From assembly GCF_001939735.1 (NCBI RefSeq), contig NZ_MJIL01000094.1, forward strand, positions 1 to 62,579: DNA of 62,579 nucleotides. The letters are read 5' to 3'. This DNA is from Photobacterium proteolyticum (GTDB taxonomy: Bacteria; Pseudomonadota; Gammaproteobacteria; Enterobacterales; Vibrionaceae). The notes under the pieces are model-generated. The model was not told the origin of the DNA and ran no database searches. It was given only the letters and a program-made list of their open reading frames with translations. Shown here piece after piece: positions 17,288 through 26,642 of the stretch. A program made the position numbers and the translations under genes. Each line of letters begins with the position of its first letter. The first letter of the stretch is position 1.

Positions 17288-17827
17288 TCAGATTTTTTGC
17301 CGAGCCAATTTACTGTAAATGACCGTACTGGACAGCTCTCCGGAGGGCAGACGACGATCATTCACCAAGGTGGCATCAAGATGATAACTACATCTTTCGG
17401 CAACCGCCCGGCTATTCCTGTTAGTTTCTGCAGCCCGAATTTCCAAACGCTGCGCTTTCAGCTCGTTAAATGCATAGTCTTCTATCAGGGAAACTGCTTC
17501 GGTAATATATCCCTTCCCTGTTTCTTTGGTATTTAACCAGTAGCCAATTTCAAAAAATGGCACGGATTTATCGCGAATAATTAGCCCAATCGCACCAAGA
17601 AACTTCGCATCACTATTTCGCAGAATGGATAACCTAAGCTCACCGTCAAAGCGCTCATACTTATCGATGGCTTCTTGCATGTTTTTAATCGATTCAGCCT
17701 CTGTGAGTGCATGAGGTACCCAAGGCAAATATACGCTAAGTTCGTGCTGACTTGCTCTAATGGCCTCCAGCATAGGCTGGGCCAAATCCATCGACGGTGG
17801 CACTAGTTTGATTCTCTCACTCTGCAT
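17288..17827 (-). CDS. GNAT N-acetyltransferase, RimJ/RimL-like
   Basis: The 179-residue protein has the acetyltransferase fold of the RimJ/RimL branch: an N-terminal ERIKLVPP strand, the central FEIGYWLNTKETGKGYITEAV region (shown in part) with a modified acetyl-CoA loop, and AETNRNSRAVAERCSYH near the C-terminus. Family members acetylate ribosomal-protein N-termini or small amines, and the acceptor is unknown here. The frame is open to 17875, but AAGGAG ten bases before the ATG at 17827 decides the start. Confidence 0.85.
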   Translation of the reverse strand: MQSERIKLVPPSMDLAQPMLEAIRASQHELSVYLPWVPHALTEAESIKNMQEAIDKYERFDGELRLSILRNSDAKFLGAIGLIIRDKSVPFFEIGYWLNTKETGKGYITEAVSLIEDYAFNELKAQRLEIRAAETNRNSRAVAERCSYHLDATLVNDRRLPSGELSSTVIYSKLARQKI

Positions 17828-18731
17828 ATACAATCCACTCCTTATCATTTGCAGGTAATTAAGTATGGAATTCATGGCTAGTTAGCAACACCAACTTACC
17901 ATTTTCTTTACTTTCTTGTAGACTACGAGCCGTTTTATGTCCCTCTCATTCATGGTCCATCATTTTGCACACACTATCTCAGCTAAAATCTGGTGAATTA
18001 TCAGAAAACCTAACGACTTTCCCTGAGTAAGACAAGCTAAATAAATACATCCAGCTTAAGCTGCAAATAGTTAACTAAGCGATATACCAGAAAGGCATTG
18101 CTTAAGTACTCTTGCAATGCCTTTTAACAATAAAGCATTCCACCAGATTGTTAAATATTTTTCATTCCCCACTAATTAGAGACAAGCTATCACCCGTTAT
18201 AAGTTCACCTCACCGCAAACTGCTGATCACTGATAATTTTCAACCCTTTCTTTTGAACAAAAAATCAACACAAATAACATTCATCTTTAAAAACAATACA
18301 ACTTCCCAATTATTCATTTGAATTCACTCGCAGATACAAAAACAAGCACACCTTCACCCCATCAGAATATTAATCTGAATTTTCAGAGCGGATTAAATTT
18401 CACACCACCCTTTCTTTTCAAACTTATAACATTTAGACAAAAAACCTTTTAACTTGGTCCTTTGAAGATGATTTTAATGAAGAACAAAATATTGAGAATG
18501 TTCAATTTTAAGTTCTATAGTGAAGTCGCTGCGTGGTTAGACAGTAATTAAGACTGAAAGCTGTGAGTGATATTCAGTCTCTTTACCAAAGGCGATCATG
18601 ATGAATAAAAGGAAGTGCTTTTAATCCTTGATTTACTGTGTGTCACAAACTCATCCTCTCCTCAGGTATAGGTACTGCTGTCAATCGTAGTAATAACACA
18701 TCCAATATCTGTCCCTTACAAGGAGTTTCAC
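17828..18731. other. 900-bp AT-rich intergenic region upstream of the chitinase gene
   Basis: No convincing gene is seen. Two hairpins stand out. The first, AAAGGCATTGC/GCAATGCCTTT (18091-18124), has an 11-bp stem followed by TTTT on the plus strand. The second, AGACTGAA/TTCAGTCT (18551-18580), has a 14-base loop. The first could end a small RNA or an untranslated transcript. The region presumably carries the chitinase promoter, but no clear -10/-35 pair could be chosen. Confidence 0.5.
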
Positions 18732-20177
18732 ATGTTAAAGCTAAAGCTTCTGTCTACCTTAATCGGCTGCAGTATAGCGGCAAGCAGTTATGCCATGAAC
18801 CCCCAACCCGATCCGCAAAACCCAACTGGCTATATTGTATCGAAAGCTGACGTCGTAGCCGCAGAACAAGCCAAGACGGCAGATCCTATGTATAAAGTCT
18901 GGGCTAAGGCGCTTGCGACTCGTCCGAATACGATAGTAGAAGCCATTGAACCCGGCCTTGCCAGCAATCCTGAAAATGTCAAACGCGTTGAACGCGTTTT
19001 CCCTCAATCAGACTGGGACTTCCTGACTCATATGGCAGCGCCCGAATACACCTATACCCGCTTCCTGCGCGCTATCGGTAAGTTCCCGGCATTCTGTGGT
19101 GAGTATACCGATGGCCGTGATTCTGACGCGATCTGTAAGAAGTCAATTATCACTGCATTCGCCCACTTCGCACAGGAAACGGGTGGTCACATAGCGAAGG
19201 ACAACTATTGGGACAACCCACTTGGACTTGAGGAATGGCAACAAGCGCTGGTTCACGTTCGTGAAATGGGCTGGCAGGAAGGCCAACCGGGCTATACCAC
19301 AGGCTGCGGCCAGAATGACTGGCAAAATAAGCGCTGGCCTTGCTCACCAGGACAGGGATACTTTGGTCGCGGTGCCAAGCAGCTATCCTACCACTTCAAC
19401 TATGGACCTTTCTCTGAAGTCATGTACGACGGCGATGCCACGGTGCTGCTGAATAACCCCGCTCTCGTTGCTGATACCTGGCTCAACCTCTCTTCTGCTA
19501 TCTGGTTCTTCCTTACTCCTCAGGCCCCTAAACCTGCAATGCTGCACGTTATCGACCGTACTTGGGTACCATCCAAAGCGGAGAAAGAAGCCGGAATTGG
19601 CTACGGGTTTGGTACCACAATCAATATCATCAACGGCGGTATCGAATGTGGCGAGCAAAACAGATACAAAGGACAGCCTGTAAACCGGATCCGTTACTGG
19701 GAAGGCTTATCTGCACACTACAATATTCCTATCGAAGCGGATGAAAGCAACACCTGCTGGCAACAGACGCCTTATGGCAGCCTGAACCTGAACGGCTCGA
19801 CTGATGTGCTTTACACTAACTGGGAGGCTAACTGGAAATACTACCCGGATCGCCCTGAAGGCGTTTCTTTCGAGTGTGAACTGGTTGGGTATCAAACGGC
19901 CTACTCGGCGCTGGTTCCCGGCGACTACGAGAAGTGTATTACCAACTTCTATGAGTCCCATGCCAACTGGCCTCAGGTACGAGTCGTCGATACTATGCCG
20001 CCAACAGATCCTGGCACAGGTCCGACAGACCCTATAGGCAATGCCTGGGATTCAAATAAAGTCTACAATACCGGCGATCGTGTGGTTGTGAATGGCGTGA
20101 CCTACGAGGCCAAATGGTGGACACAAGGTGATAACCCAGAAACAAGTGGAGCTTCAGGCCCTTGGCAAAAAGTGTAA
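18732..20177 (+). CDS. secreted GH19 chitinase with C-terminal CBM5/12 domain
   Basis: The 481-residue protein begins with a signal peptide (to about residue 21, SSYA), followed by a GH19 catalytic domain with the catalytic glutamate near residue 149 in FAHFAQETGGH and the substrate-loop sequence GQGYFGRGAKQLSYHFNYG. A Pro/Thr linker (PPTDPGTGPTDP) leads to a C-terminal chitin-binding CBM5/12 module with the marker AKWWT. It should hydrolyse chitin outside the cell. AAGGAG precedes the ATG. It stands alone behind a long upstream region, as expected for a substrate-regulated exoenzyme. Confidence 0.94.
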   Translation: MLKLKLLSTLIGCSIAASSYAMNPQPDPQNPTGYIVSKADVVAAEQAKTADPMYKVWAKALATRPNTIVEAIEPGLASNPENVKRVERVFPQSDWDFLTHMAAPEYTYTRFLRAIGKFPAFCGEYTDGRDSDAICKKSIITAFAHFAQETGGHIAKDNYWDNPLGLEEWQQALVHVREMGWQEGQPGYTTGCGQNDWQNKRWPCSPGQGYFGRGAKQLSYHFNYGPFSEVMYDGDATVLLNNPALVADTWLNLSSAIWFFLTPQAPKPAMLHVIDRTWVPSKAEKEAGIGYGFGTTINIINGGIECGEQNRYKGQPVNRIRYWEGLSAHYNIPIEADESNTCWQQTPYGSLNLNGSTDVLYTNWEANWKYYPDRPEGVSFECELVGYQTAYSALVPGDYEKCITNFYESHANWPQVRVVDTMPPTDPGTGPTDPIGNAWDSNKVYNTGDRVVVNGVTYEAKWWTQGDNPETSGASGPWQKV

Positions 20178-20199
20178 ATAAAAAATAGTTCATCGTAAT

Positions 20200-20233
20200 A
20201 AGCCACCTTTGCTGAAGGTGGCTTCGTCTTTTT
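20200..20233 (+). terminator. chitinase terminator
   Basis: AAGCCACCTT-TGCTG-AAGGTGGCTT is followed by CGTCTTTTT. Confidence 0.88.
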
Positions 20234-20251
20234 AGTTTGCTACCCTTAACG

Positions 20252-20767
20252 CTATTTACGGAGTTTAAGCAGCTGTAGCAAATGATACTTCACGAAATAG
20301 TTTTTTCCCGCACTATAGCGATCAGGATTATTATCACACTCAAGTGCAACCTTCTTCTTTAGTTCACCATATTCGATTGCTATCTCAGGATGAGCAATCA
20401 GGTAATCTCTAAATGTAATGTGCAACTCTCCGTTATTATCCCCGACCTTAAACACATGGATATGATGGGTACGATGATTTCCCCCCTTTTGGAAAAATCG
20501 GCGCTCAGCTATCCCAAATTCACCCATCGCTTCATAGCCAAGTGAAACCAACTCTGAAGTAAGTAAATCCACAGAATTCAAATCAGTCACTTCTACAAGA
20601 ATATCGATAATGGGTTTAGCCGCTAACCCCTTTACCGCCGTACTACCAATGTGGTGAACGTTGACAGCCGCATTTCCTAGTACACCTTTAATCGCCGTTG
20701 CTTCTAATTCATACAACTCGACCCACTTAGGATCATAGTCAACTACTTCTATTATTCGCTTACTCAC
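20252..20767 (-). CDS. GrpB family protein (UPF0157, nucleotidyltransferase-like)
   Basis: The 171-residue protein matches the GrpB/UPF0157 family, which has a nucleotidyltransferase fold. Conserved features are VVDYDPKWVELYELE at the N-terminus, HHIGSTAVKGLAAKPIIDILVEV in the centre (two parts of one active-site loop) and the HIHV segment. No activity has been firmly established for the family. A fused form occurs in some dephospho-CoA kinases. It converges on the chitinase gene, from which it is separated by the terminator. Confidence 0.88.
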   Translation of the reverse strand: MSKRIIEVVDYDPKWVELYELEATAIKGVLGNAAVNVHHIGSTAVKGLAAKPIIDILVEVTDLNSVDLLTSELVSLGYEAMGEFGIAERRFFQKGGNHRTHHIHVFKVGDNNGELHITFRDYLIAHPEIAIEYGELKKKVALECDNNPDRYSAGKNYFVKYHLLQLLKLRK

Positions 20768-21116
20768 CGTTTACCCTATAGCTTTTATCGCCAGCATGAG
20801 CGATGCGAAGAATACACTCGCCAAATTAAATACGATTAAACCCAATATTCGCCCAATCAGAGGTATAAATCACTCTAGCCGACAAATCATCGGTCGCAGA
20901 AGAAATTCACGCCATAAAAAACTGAATTTAATTGGGGGTTCATTAAAGATCTGAAACTTTTCACGTGCAAATACTAAATCAATACTGCAATACTAGCGAA
21001 TAAAAAAGTCTAACATCAACCAATAATGTGAACGCAACCTATACGATAGACGACAATTGTAATACTTTATTTCAAGCGTTAATTTAAGGTAACAACCAAA
21101 CTAGCAAACAGCGGTT
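20768..21116. other. intergenic, nothing recognised
   Basis: This 350-bp AT-rich stretch shows no supported reading frame, hairpin or repeat. It contains the promoter of the GrpB gene and the 3' side of the next minus-strand gene. Confidence 0.4.
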
Positions 21117-21377
21117 TTATTTGCTTTTTGAACCATCAACTTCGGGGTGGCCAATTAACCGACCATGGAACTTAGATAACCCTACAGTTCGGCGTGTTTT
21201 CTCTGCCCAAATAATACCCAATACGACACCAAACCCAGTACAGATCGTAATGACGGGGAGAACCATTTCATTCAGTGCAAAACAAATCATCCCACCAATA
21301 AACGCCCCTAATAAGGCTGGCGATACCGCTACTTTCAGCCAAAGCAGTATATGCACAAAACGTGCGACAAATTTCAT
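21117..21377 (-). CDS. small membrane protein, hypothetical
   Basis: The 86-residue protein has two strongly hydrophobic segments (about residues 8-34 and 38-58), followed by a basic, hydrophilic tail with GLSKFHGRLIGHPEV. It is most likely an inner-membrane hairpin with a cytosolic tail. AGGGAGC precedes the start on its strand. I do not recognise the family. It stands alone. Confidence 0.6.
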   Translation of the reverse strand: MKFVARFVHILLWLKVAVSPALLGAFIGGMICFALNEMVLPVITICTGFGVVLGIIWAEKTRRTVGLSKFHGRLIGHPEVDGSKSK

Positions 21378-21595
21378 TACGCAGCTCCCTTATTTATCAA
21401 CCTATTAATACCTTATACACTTGAAGGCCAATCATAATATCAAGCTAGTTGAATATTAATTTGACGAAGCTCTTATAAGTCTTACAAACTGATGAAATAG
21501 AAAGGGAAAATTTGATTTCAATAACGGAATTAAGCTCTGACAACAATACAACCAAGCCAACACAGAAAGCGTCTATAGCTTGAATAACTGGGCAA

Positions 21596-21630
21596 ATAGT
21601 GCCATTGGCGGCACTATCTGGCCGCCAATC
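21596..21630 (-). terminator. hairpin downstream of the enoyl-CoA hydratase gene
   Basis: ATAGTGCC/GGCACTAT (21596-21617) overlaps a second possible stem ATTGGCGGC/GCCGCCAAT (21604-21629); only one can form at a time. No good T-run follows, so it may be a weak or factor-assisted terminator. Confidence 0.4.
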
Positions 21631-21642
21631 CTTGATGGAAAG

Positions 21643-22488
21643 CTAAATTAAACGGGCCCAAAAAGGTCTTAAGCTCCATAGCGAAAAGAACATCACCGAC
21701 GGGGCATATTTCTTCTTGCTCCATAAAAAACGAGATTGCTCTCTTAGAAAGTCCGCGCCTAGAAAAGCATCAGCAAGTTGTTCGGATTCCCGAGCGTTAA
21801 CCTTTTTCAGATCGTCCAACTGACTTCCAGCCATAAATTGTCGCTGTTTTTTGCTAGTCACCCAATCTCGTGCAATGCGTTCAGCTTCATCCATTAATTG
21901 CTCATGGGGTACAACCTTCTGAACCAAACCGGCTTCTAACGCTTCCTTGGCCTTAGGTTTCCAGCCTTCGCTCCCCAGCATACGCTGCGCATTCTTTTCT
22001 CCCATTAGACGGGGAAAATGAACACTTGAGCACCCTTCCGGCGTGATACCCAGTGCCGCAAATGGTGTTGAGAAAGTCGCATTTTCGGACGCAATAATAC
22101 TATTCGCCAAGGTGGATGCAGTAACACTGGCACCAATTGCCGGGCCATTCACAGCAATTAACAGTGGCTTTTCACAGTTAAGGAAAAGCTCAAATAAAGC
22201 CTTATTATTTTTTACGATTAACTCGCGCAATTTTTTGGGGTGCATGAGCTTAAGAGAGCCCCCCAGATTAACCCCGGCAGAATAATAATTGCCGGTGCCT
22301 GTTAGAATAACGGCTTTGACGGCCTCGTTAGTATTCGCCTTTACAAAGGCTTCACCAAGTGCATCCATCATATCCAATGTCCAACCATTGAGTTTCTTTG
22401 GTCGATTCATTGTCATGATAAGCACCCCATCGGTGAGATGGGTTAAGAGGTGGCTGGCTGCAATACTTGTTAAACTCAGGTCATTCAC
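21643..22488 (-). CDS. enoyl-CoA hydratase/isomerase family protein
   Basis: The 281-residue protein has the crotonase fold. It shows NRPKKLNGWTLDMMDAL, then GNYYSAGVNLGG (oxyanion-hole region, where hydratases usually have SAG.D), then VNGPAIGASVT and FSTPFAALGITPEGCSS. The glutamate in PEG (around residue 150) is the position used by delta3-delta2-enoyl-CoA isomerases, so an isomerase acting on unsaturated acyl-CoA is more likely than a classical hydratase. It stands alone, with no other beta-oxidation gene nearby. Confidence 0.87.
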   Translation of the reverse strand: MNDLSLTSIAASHLLTHLTDGVLIMTMNRPKKLNGWTLDMMDALGEAFVKANTNEAVKAVILTGTGNYYSAGVNLGGSLKLMHPKKLRELIVKNNKALFELFLNCEKPLLIAVNGPAIGASVTASTLANSIIASENATFSTPFAALGITPEGCSSVHFPRLMGEKNAQRMLGSEGWKPKAKEALEAGLVQKVVPHEQLMDEAERIARDWVTSKKQRQFMAGSQLDDLKKVNARESEQLADAFLGADFLREQSRFLWSKKKYAPSVMFFSLWSLRPFWARLI

Positions 22489-22588
22489 AATACCTTTCCC
22501 TGTTAAAACAATATCGTAACAATTAGCCTACTACATCACTATCCAAATGATAAGCAACAGAGGTCACAATAACACTATCCTAATCCTT

Positions 22589-22612
22589 TATACCCAAACA
22601 ACCTCAAGGTGT
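22589..22612. repeat. degenerate end of the 12.3-kb MITE family
   Basis: TATACCCAAACAACCTCAAGGTG matches the terminal repeat of the MITE at 12335 at about 20 of 24 positions. No matching second end is seen, so it is a remnant. It lies between the enoyl-CoA hydratase gene and the next minus-strand operon. Confidence 0.6.
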
Positions 22613-22624
22613 TTATGGGAATAA

Positions 22625-23314
22625 TTAAGGATTCTCCTTCATGTAGAACCTATCTAAACGGCTCTTCAATCCAGTTAAAATGCTGGTATCAATTTCCCGT
22701 TGTAGAACATCTGGCTCATGGTAGCTTAACAATGTATCGACAGACTTAGTCAAAGCAGGGATTAAGTGCCTATTTGTATTATCCCAATACCATCTATCGG
22801 CATTTTGCAGCAAAGTAATGAGATCACTTCTATCCGTTAAGACCTGACTAATTACAATGTTGCAATCGGTATGATAAGACGCTGTATTTTCCAGGTGTTC
22901 CGAAAAGTCCAACAACCACTCACTAGACTGAGATTCGAACATCAAGAAACAAATATCCCATTCTTTCCTTTCTTCAACTTGTTGTAATAACGCTTCCAAA
23001 GGATATAGCGGGTCGCTTTCCTGTACCTGAACATGCCCTAGCCCATCAGAGTGATAAACCGGTTCGCTAAACTCATATTGCTGCAGTAAGTGGATGGGAT
23101 CATCACCATTACATGAATCTGAGCCCAGTTTCTCTGGCTGTAATGCCTGAAACTGGGTTAATTCACCGTATACCTGATCGATACGCTGCAGAAGACGAGA
23201 CTTCTCATCACATCCCGCAAAATACAGTTCAGCCTTAAGTGTTGGCAATAAATCAAGCAAGGCTTTTGTTTGAACTCGAAATGTGTGTTGTTGGTTAACG
23301 ATTTTATTGTTCAT
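22625..23314 (-). CDS. hypothetical protein, third gene of an unknown operon
   Basis: The 229-residue soluble protein is acidic, with no signal peptide or membrane segment. It is rich in Leu, Glu and Gln and is probably mainly helical (LLQRIDQVYGELTQFQALQPEK; LEALLQQVEERKEWD, split here). I do not recognise a family. Its start overlaps the stop of the secreted protein gene upstream by 11 bases, which indicates translational coupling. It is the last of three co-directional genes spanning 24494 to 22625. Confidence 0.65.
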   Translation of the reverse strand: MNNKIVNQQHTFRVQTKALLDLLPTLKAELYFAGCDEKSRLLQRIDQVYGELTQFQALQPEKLGSDSCNGDDPIHLLQQYEFSEPVYHSDGLGHVQVQESDPLYPLEALLQQVEERKEWDICFLMFESQSSEWLLDFSEHLENTASYHTDCNIVISQVLTDRSDLITLLQNADRWYWDNTNRHLIPALTKSVDTLLSYHEPDVLQREIDTSILTGLKSRLDRFYMKENP

Positions 23315-23711
23315 GCTTTTGTACCGTTAATATATATTCCGCATAAGGCGTTGCTGACACACCAATACTAATCCAGGTTTGGGAGCCCTGAACGGTTACC
23401 CTATCACCGTGTTTTTCCCTTACTCTTTCAAACCCATCGCCATACAACGAGTACCCTGCCTCACCTTCTGCTGACTCGAGCGAAATAATAAAGGAATCAC
23501 CTTTAAAACCTAGGATATGGTACTTATTCTCATGCTCGCCTCCGACTATATCCTGAACCTGAAACGGCCGTGCAGGCTTTTCGATATGCACGTAGTAATA
23601 ATCTCGGCTAAGGGCTTCAATGTGCCGTAAAATCTGACTGTCTGAAGCTAGTACTGGCATGGTTCGGCTAACTAGCATCAAAGATATCAGGGTCAATGTG
23701 CATCGATTCAT
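23304..23711 (-). CDS. hypothetical secreted protein, second gene of an unknown operon
   Basis: The 135-residue protein starts with a signal peptide (about 22 residues, ending PVLAS) and should be periplasmic. The mature part is mostly beta with two short repeats of a Tyr/Gly pattern (AGYSLYGDGFERV; TPYAEYILTV). No cysteines are seen in the mature domain. The family is unknown. It sits three bases after the first gene and overlaps the third, so the three are one transcription unit. Confidence 0.65.
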   Translation of the reverse strand: MNRCTLTLISLMLVSRTMPVLASDSQILRHIEALSRDYYYVHIEKPARPFQVQDIVGGEHENKYHILGFKGDSFIISLESAEGEAGYSLYGDGFERVREKHGDRVTVQGSQTWISIGVSATPYAEYILTVQKHEQ

Positions 23712-23714
23712 CCG

Positions 23715-24494
23715 TTAACTCCCAAAAAGCACATATTCATTCTCAGTCTCGAAAAAGAACAACGGGTTATCATTGTCCAGCTCGAGCTGAAAAGCATTAT
23801 GGATTAAGGGACTAATGGGAGGCTCATAATTTTCATCAATCTCAAGCCTTATTCCATTATGTATGATCCCAACATCTGGGTTGCCAGAGTTTATTAAAAT
23901 ATCGTCTAATGCAACGTTTATATGCCAATGAGTTTCACTCTTTACAGCTTCTGCCGGAACGATACTTTCGCAGCACATTGCCACTGAATAGATCAGCTTG
24001 TCGTCAATCAAATTATCTACATTTTCAGGACGTATCTCCTCCCAGTTCAATTCCTCCATATACCTGAGATAATGGCAGAACAGAATCACAAAGGCTTCGA
24101 GTTCGCCCTGGCACCGATGTTTTGAGAGAGTGAAGTAAAAAGGCTTGCCCACTTCGCAGATTAAGGGCTCGTAAATCAATTCTTCACCATGATGCTGATC
24201 CAGCTTCAGCATAATCTGAGTCACCATGTCAGGTTGTTCCAAAATAATTTCTAGCGGAGAGTTCCAAAACCCATCTCTATTATCTTCACCCTCTGTGTTC
24301 TCACTTTCTTGTTCAAGATCGTACAGAACCTCAAAGTTGCCGACAGGCTCGCCGGTCTCCAGCCATTCCAGCATATCCCGAATATCAGTTCGCTTGGAGG
24401 AATGAGGCAAGCGAAAGTGTAGTTCACCATCAATATCCTTAAGCAAACATTTCACTTCTTTCAGCAATTTTGATTGTTTCTCATTCAAGTCCAT
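23715..24494 (-). CDS. hypothetical cytosolic protein, first gene of an unknown operon
   Basis: The 259-residue protein is strongly acidic and has no membrane segment. It has a helical N-terminus (MDLNEKQSKLLKEVKCLLKD) and a beta-rich C-terminal half ending FFFETENEYVLFGS. The sequence does not match a family I know. AAGGGTGAGGAATGG gives a plausible ribosome binding site. It is divergent from the nuclease-like gene starting at 24658, with 163 bp between them. Confidence 0.65.
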   Translation of the reverse strand: MDLNEKQSKLLKEVKCLLKDIDGELHFRLPHSSKRTDIRDMLEWLETGEPVGNFEVLYDLEQESENTEGEDNRDGFWNSPLEIILEQPDMVTQIMLKLDQHHGEELIYEPLICEVGKPFYFTLSKHRCQGELEAFVILFCHYLRYMEELNWEEIRPENVDNLIDDKLIYSVAMCCESIVPAEAVKSETHWHINVALDDILINSGNPDVGIIHNGIRLEIDENYEPPISPLIHNAFQLELDNDNPLFFFETENEYVLFGS

Positions 24495-24657
24495 TCCTCA
24501 CCCTTATACTCTAAAGCTCGCACCTGTGACTTTGTGATGCACGACAAAGACTCTATTAAATGTTCAGGCATAAAATCTACCAGCATAGGCAACCATTCAA
24601 TAAAGCTCACAAGAACTGGCACCTGCCTGTTATGTAAACAAAAAGGAACTTCCGAAC

Positions 24658-25923
24658 TTGCAGAACAACGCTAACAGCCCAATTAACGAAACCAATCTAC
24701 TGCATCGCACTCACCTATTACTTGAACAACATCGAGCATTTTCCAATCAACAAGGAGAGCGTTTTAATATCTTCAGTATATTAAAAATGGAGCGAAAAGA
24801 AGTTGAAACCCATTCGAGATTTATCTATGAGTTACTCAACCCTCATGGACGCCACGGAATGGGGACAACTTTTCTGGAATTGTTTATCGCTGATGTCCTC
24901 TCTCTAGACAATCAGCGTGGTAAGTACACGGTAAAACGTGAAGACGGCACTGATGAAGGCCGCAGAATTGACTTTACCATTGAATCAGCAGATTCAATGA
25001 TTGGCATTGAGATGAAGATTGATGCTGCCGATCAACACAACCAATTGTATGACTACTTTCTGGAGCTAAAGAAAAGAGCGACCAATAAAGAAGTTCGTCT
25101 TTATTATCTCACCCTCTTTGGTGCTCAACCAAGTACAGGCAGCCTCAATAGCCTTACTGATAAACAATATGAGCTTATTGCATTTAGCAGCCACATCGTC
25201 GACTGGCTCACGGCTTGTATTAAAGAGGCGGCAATGAAACCAGTTCTTAGGGAAGCATTAGTTCAATACAAACTTCTCATTGAGAAATTAACCGGGCAAC
25301 GACAGGAATTTAAGATGGAATTGGCTAAACAACTGGCATCAAACCCTAATGACTTACAAGCAGCTCTTGCCATCGAACATGCAATTGTAAAAAGTAAGAT
25401 AATGCTTCAGGAGCGTTTCTGGACAACACTCAAACAAGCTTTGGAGAGTCAGGAAAAAATCGTAGCAGTCTATGGTGGTAAATCGATAAAAGATATATCG
25501 GAGAACTACTATCAAAATAGCAAAGGTAACAAAAATATCGGACTCAAGTACCCTGTTGGGCAATACGCCGATATGAGCGTATACATGTATATCAATCTAT
25601 ATAGCTGGGTTCATTATGGGCTGCGTGTTTGTGATGAACATGGAAATGCTGTCAGCAGACGCGACATCAAAAACGATATTGCGCCTCTCCTACCTACTGG
25701 AAACGCTGTTAACAGCAAGAAAGATGACTGGATTACCTGTTACTACAATGATGAGCAATCTTCGCAGCCTATCGTAAAGTTCGCAGAATTTGGGGACGCT
25801 TTTGATACCGACCCTGTACTCCTTTCTCTGACCAACGAGAATGAAGTGCAGAAGCTCATCGAGAGTATCGTTTGCCATCTGTTGAAGATCGAAGAGCAGT
25901 TTTCAAAACTGCAGAAAAACTAG
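24658..25923 (+). CDS. PD-(D/E)XK nuclease superfamily protein
   Basis: The 421-residue protein resembles the PDDEXK_4-type family. The N-terminal third holds the likely active site: a Glu in ETHSRFIYELLNP (about residue 51), an Asp in RRIDFTIES, and E-x-K in IGIEMKIDAADQHNQLYDY. That is the D-(E)-X-K arrangement of restriction-like nucleases. The rest is mixed helix and strand without a known motif. The start is TTG, with AAGGAA nine bases upstream; no ATG with a ribosome binding site exists before the conserved region. DNA cleavage is inferred only. Confidence 0.78.
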   Translation: MQNNANSPINETNLLHRTHLLLEQHRAFSNQQGERFNIFSILKMERKEVETHSRFIYELLNPHGRHGMGTTFLELFIADVLSLDNQRGKYTVKREDGTDEGRRIDFTIESADSMIGIEMKIDAADQHNQLYDYFLELKKRATNKEVRLYYLTLFGAQPSTGSLNSLTDKQYELIAFSSHIVDWLTACIKEAAMKPVLREALVQYKLLIEKLTGQRQEFKMELAKQLASNPNDLQAALAIEHAIVKSKIMLQERFWTTLKQALESQEKIVAVYGGKSIKDISENYYQNSKGNKNIGLKYPVGQYADMSVYMYINLYSWVHYGLRVCDEHGNAVSRRDIKNDIAPLLPTGNAVNSKKDDWITCYYNDEQSSQPIVKFAEFGDAFDTDPVLLSLTNENEVQKLIESIVCHLLKIEEQFSKLQKN

Positions 25924-26033
25924 CTTCTCAGCCGACTTAAGATACTGTTTGATCATATGAATGAGACAGTATCTTAAGTCAATTTCAATAAGAGCCTAGT
26001 CCTAACTACGAGTATAGTCTCTGGTAACAGAGA

Positions 26034-26606
26034 TTATCCCAATTCACCTTTTACGCTTACATCTTTTATTCCAAGGTATGACTCTATCTCGTGCTCTAAA
26101 AAAAGCGCTTGTTCACTTGTCTCCAGCCCTGAGACTAAACACGTATTCTTGCGGTCCTTTTGTATTACTCTGACCTCAAATGTCACACTCTCACCGTTCT
26201 TAGAGCTTTTCGTCACCTCTTTACAGTAAACCTGCTCAATTGAAGGTGCTGGTATAACTTTTTTTAAACCAAAAGGTATTGGTGATATTTTCGACTCAAC
26301 ATTACTGTGGCTAACAGTAACAGTTGTTTTGTTCAAAAAACCTGCAACAACGTAATATATTAAGCCAACGCCAACTGCCACATGACCCACAGGAAATAGA
26401 TAAGTCATTATATTATCTTCAGTCAATGCGTCAAATCCCGGAAACTCTCTGTACCAATTAAACAGAAAAGCATTCCAAATAACCGCAAATCCCGCATAAA
26501 ATAACGTTTTACTTGTATACCACCTACGCTCAATTGTTAGTCCGTCATAGCCCGAATTAATGGTCATTCCTTCAGGAATACCAACATTCATTCTTGCTTT
26601 TTCCAC
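26034..26606 (-). CDS. hypothetical membrane protein
   Basis: The 190-residue protein has two hydrophobic helices (about residues 34-52 and 69-89), between a short N-terminal domain and a soluble C-terminal domain of about 95 residues. The start is GTG, preceded by AAGGAG at eight bases. No family is recognised; the topology suggests both termini on the same side of the inner membrane. A small signal-peptide ORF lies directly upstream on the same strand. Confidence 0.65.
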   Translation of the reverse strand: MEKARMNVGIPEGMTINSGYDGLTIERRWYTSKTLFYAGFAVIWNAFLFNWYREFPGFDALTEDNIMTYLFPVGHVAVGVGLIYYVVAGFLNKTTVTVSHSNVESKISPIPFGLKKVIPAPSIEQVYCKEVTKSSKNGESVTFEVRVIQKDRKNTCLVSGLETSEQALFLEHEIESYLGIKDVSVKGELG

Positions 26607-26642
26607 CTAAAAAACTCCTTGTTATTGATTATTGAGCGAACA

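Noticed and set aside
18112..18321. 69-codon frame upstream of chitinase
   Set aside because: It begins inside a hairpin, lacks a ribosome binding site and has a composition typical of AT-rich noncoding DNA.
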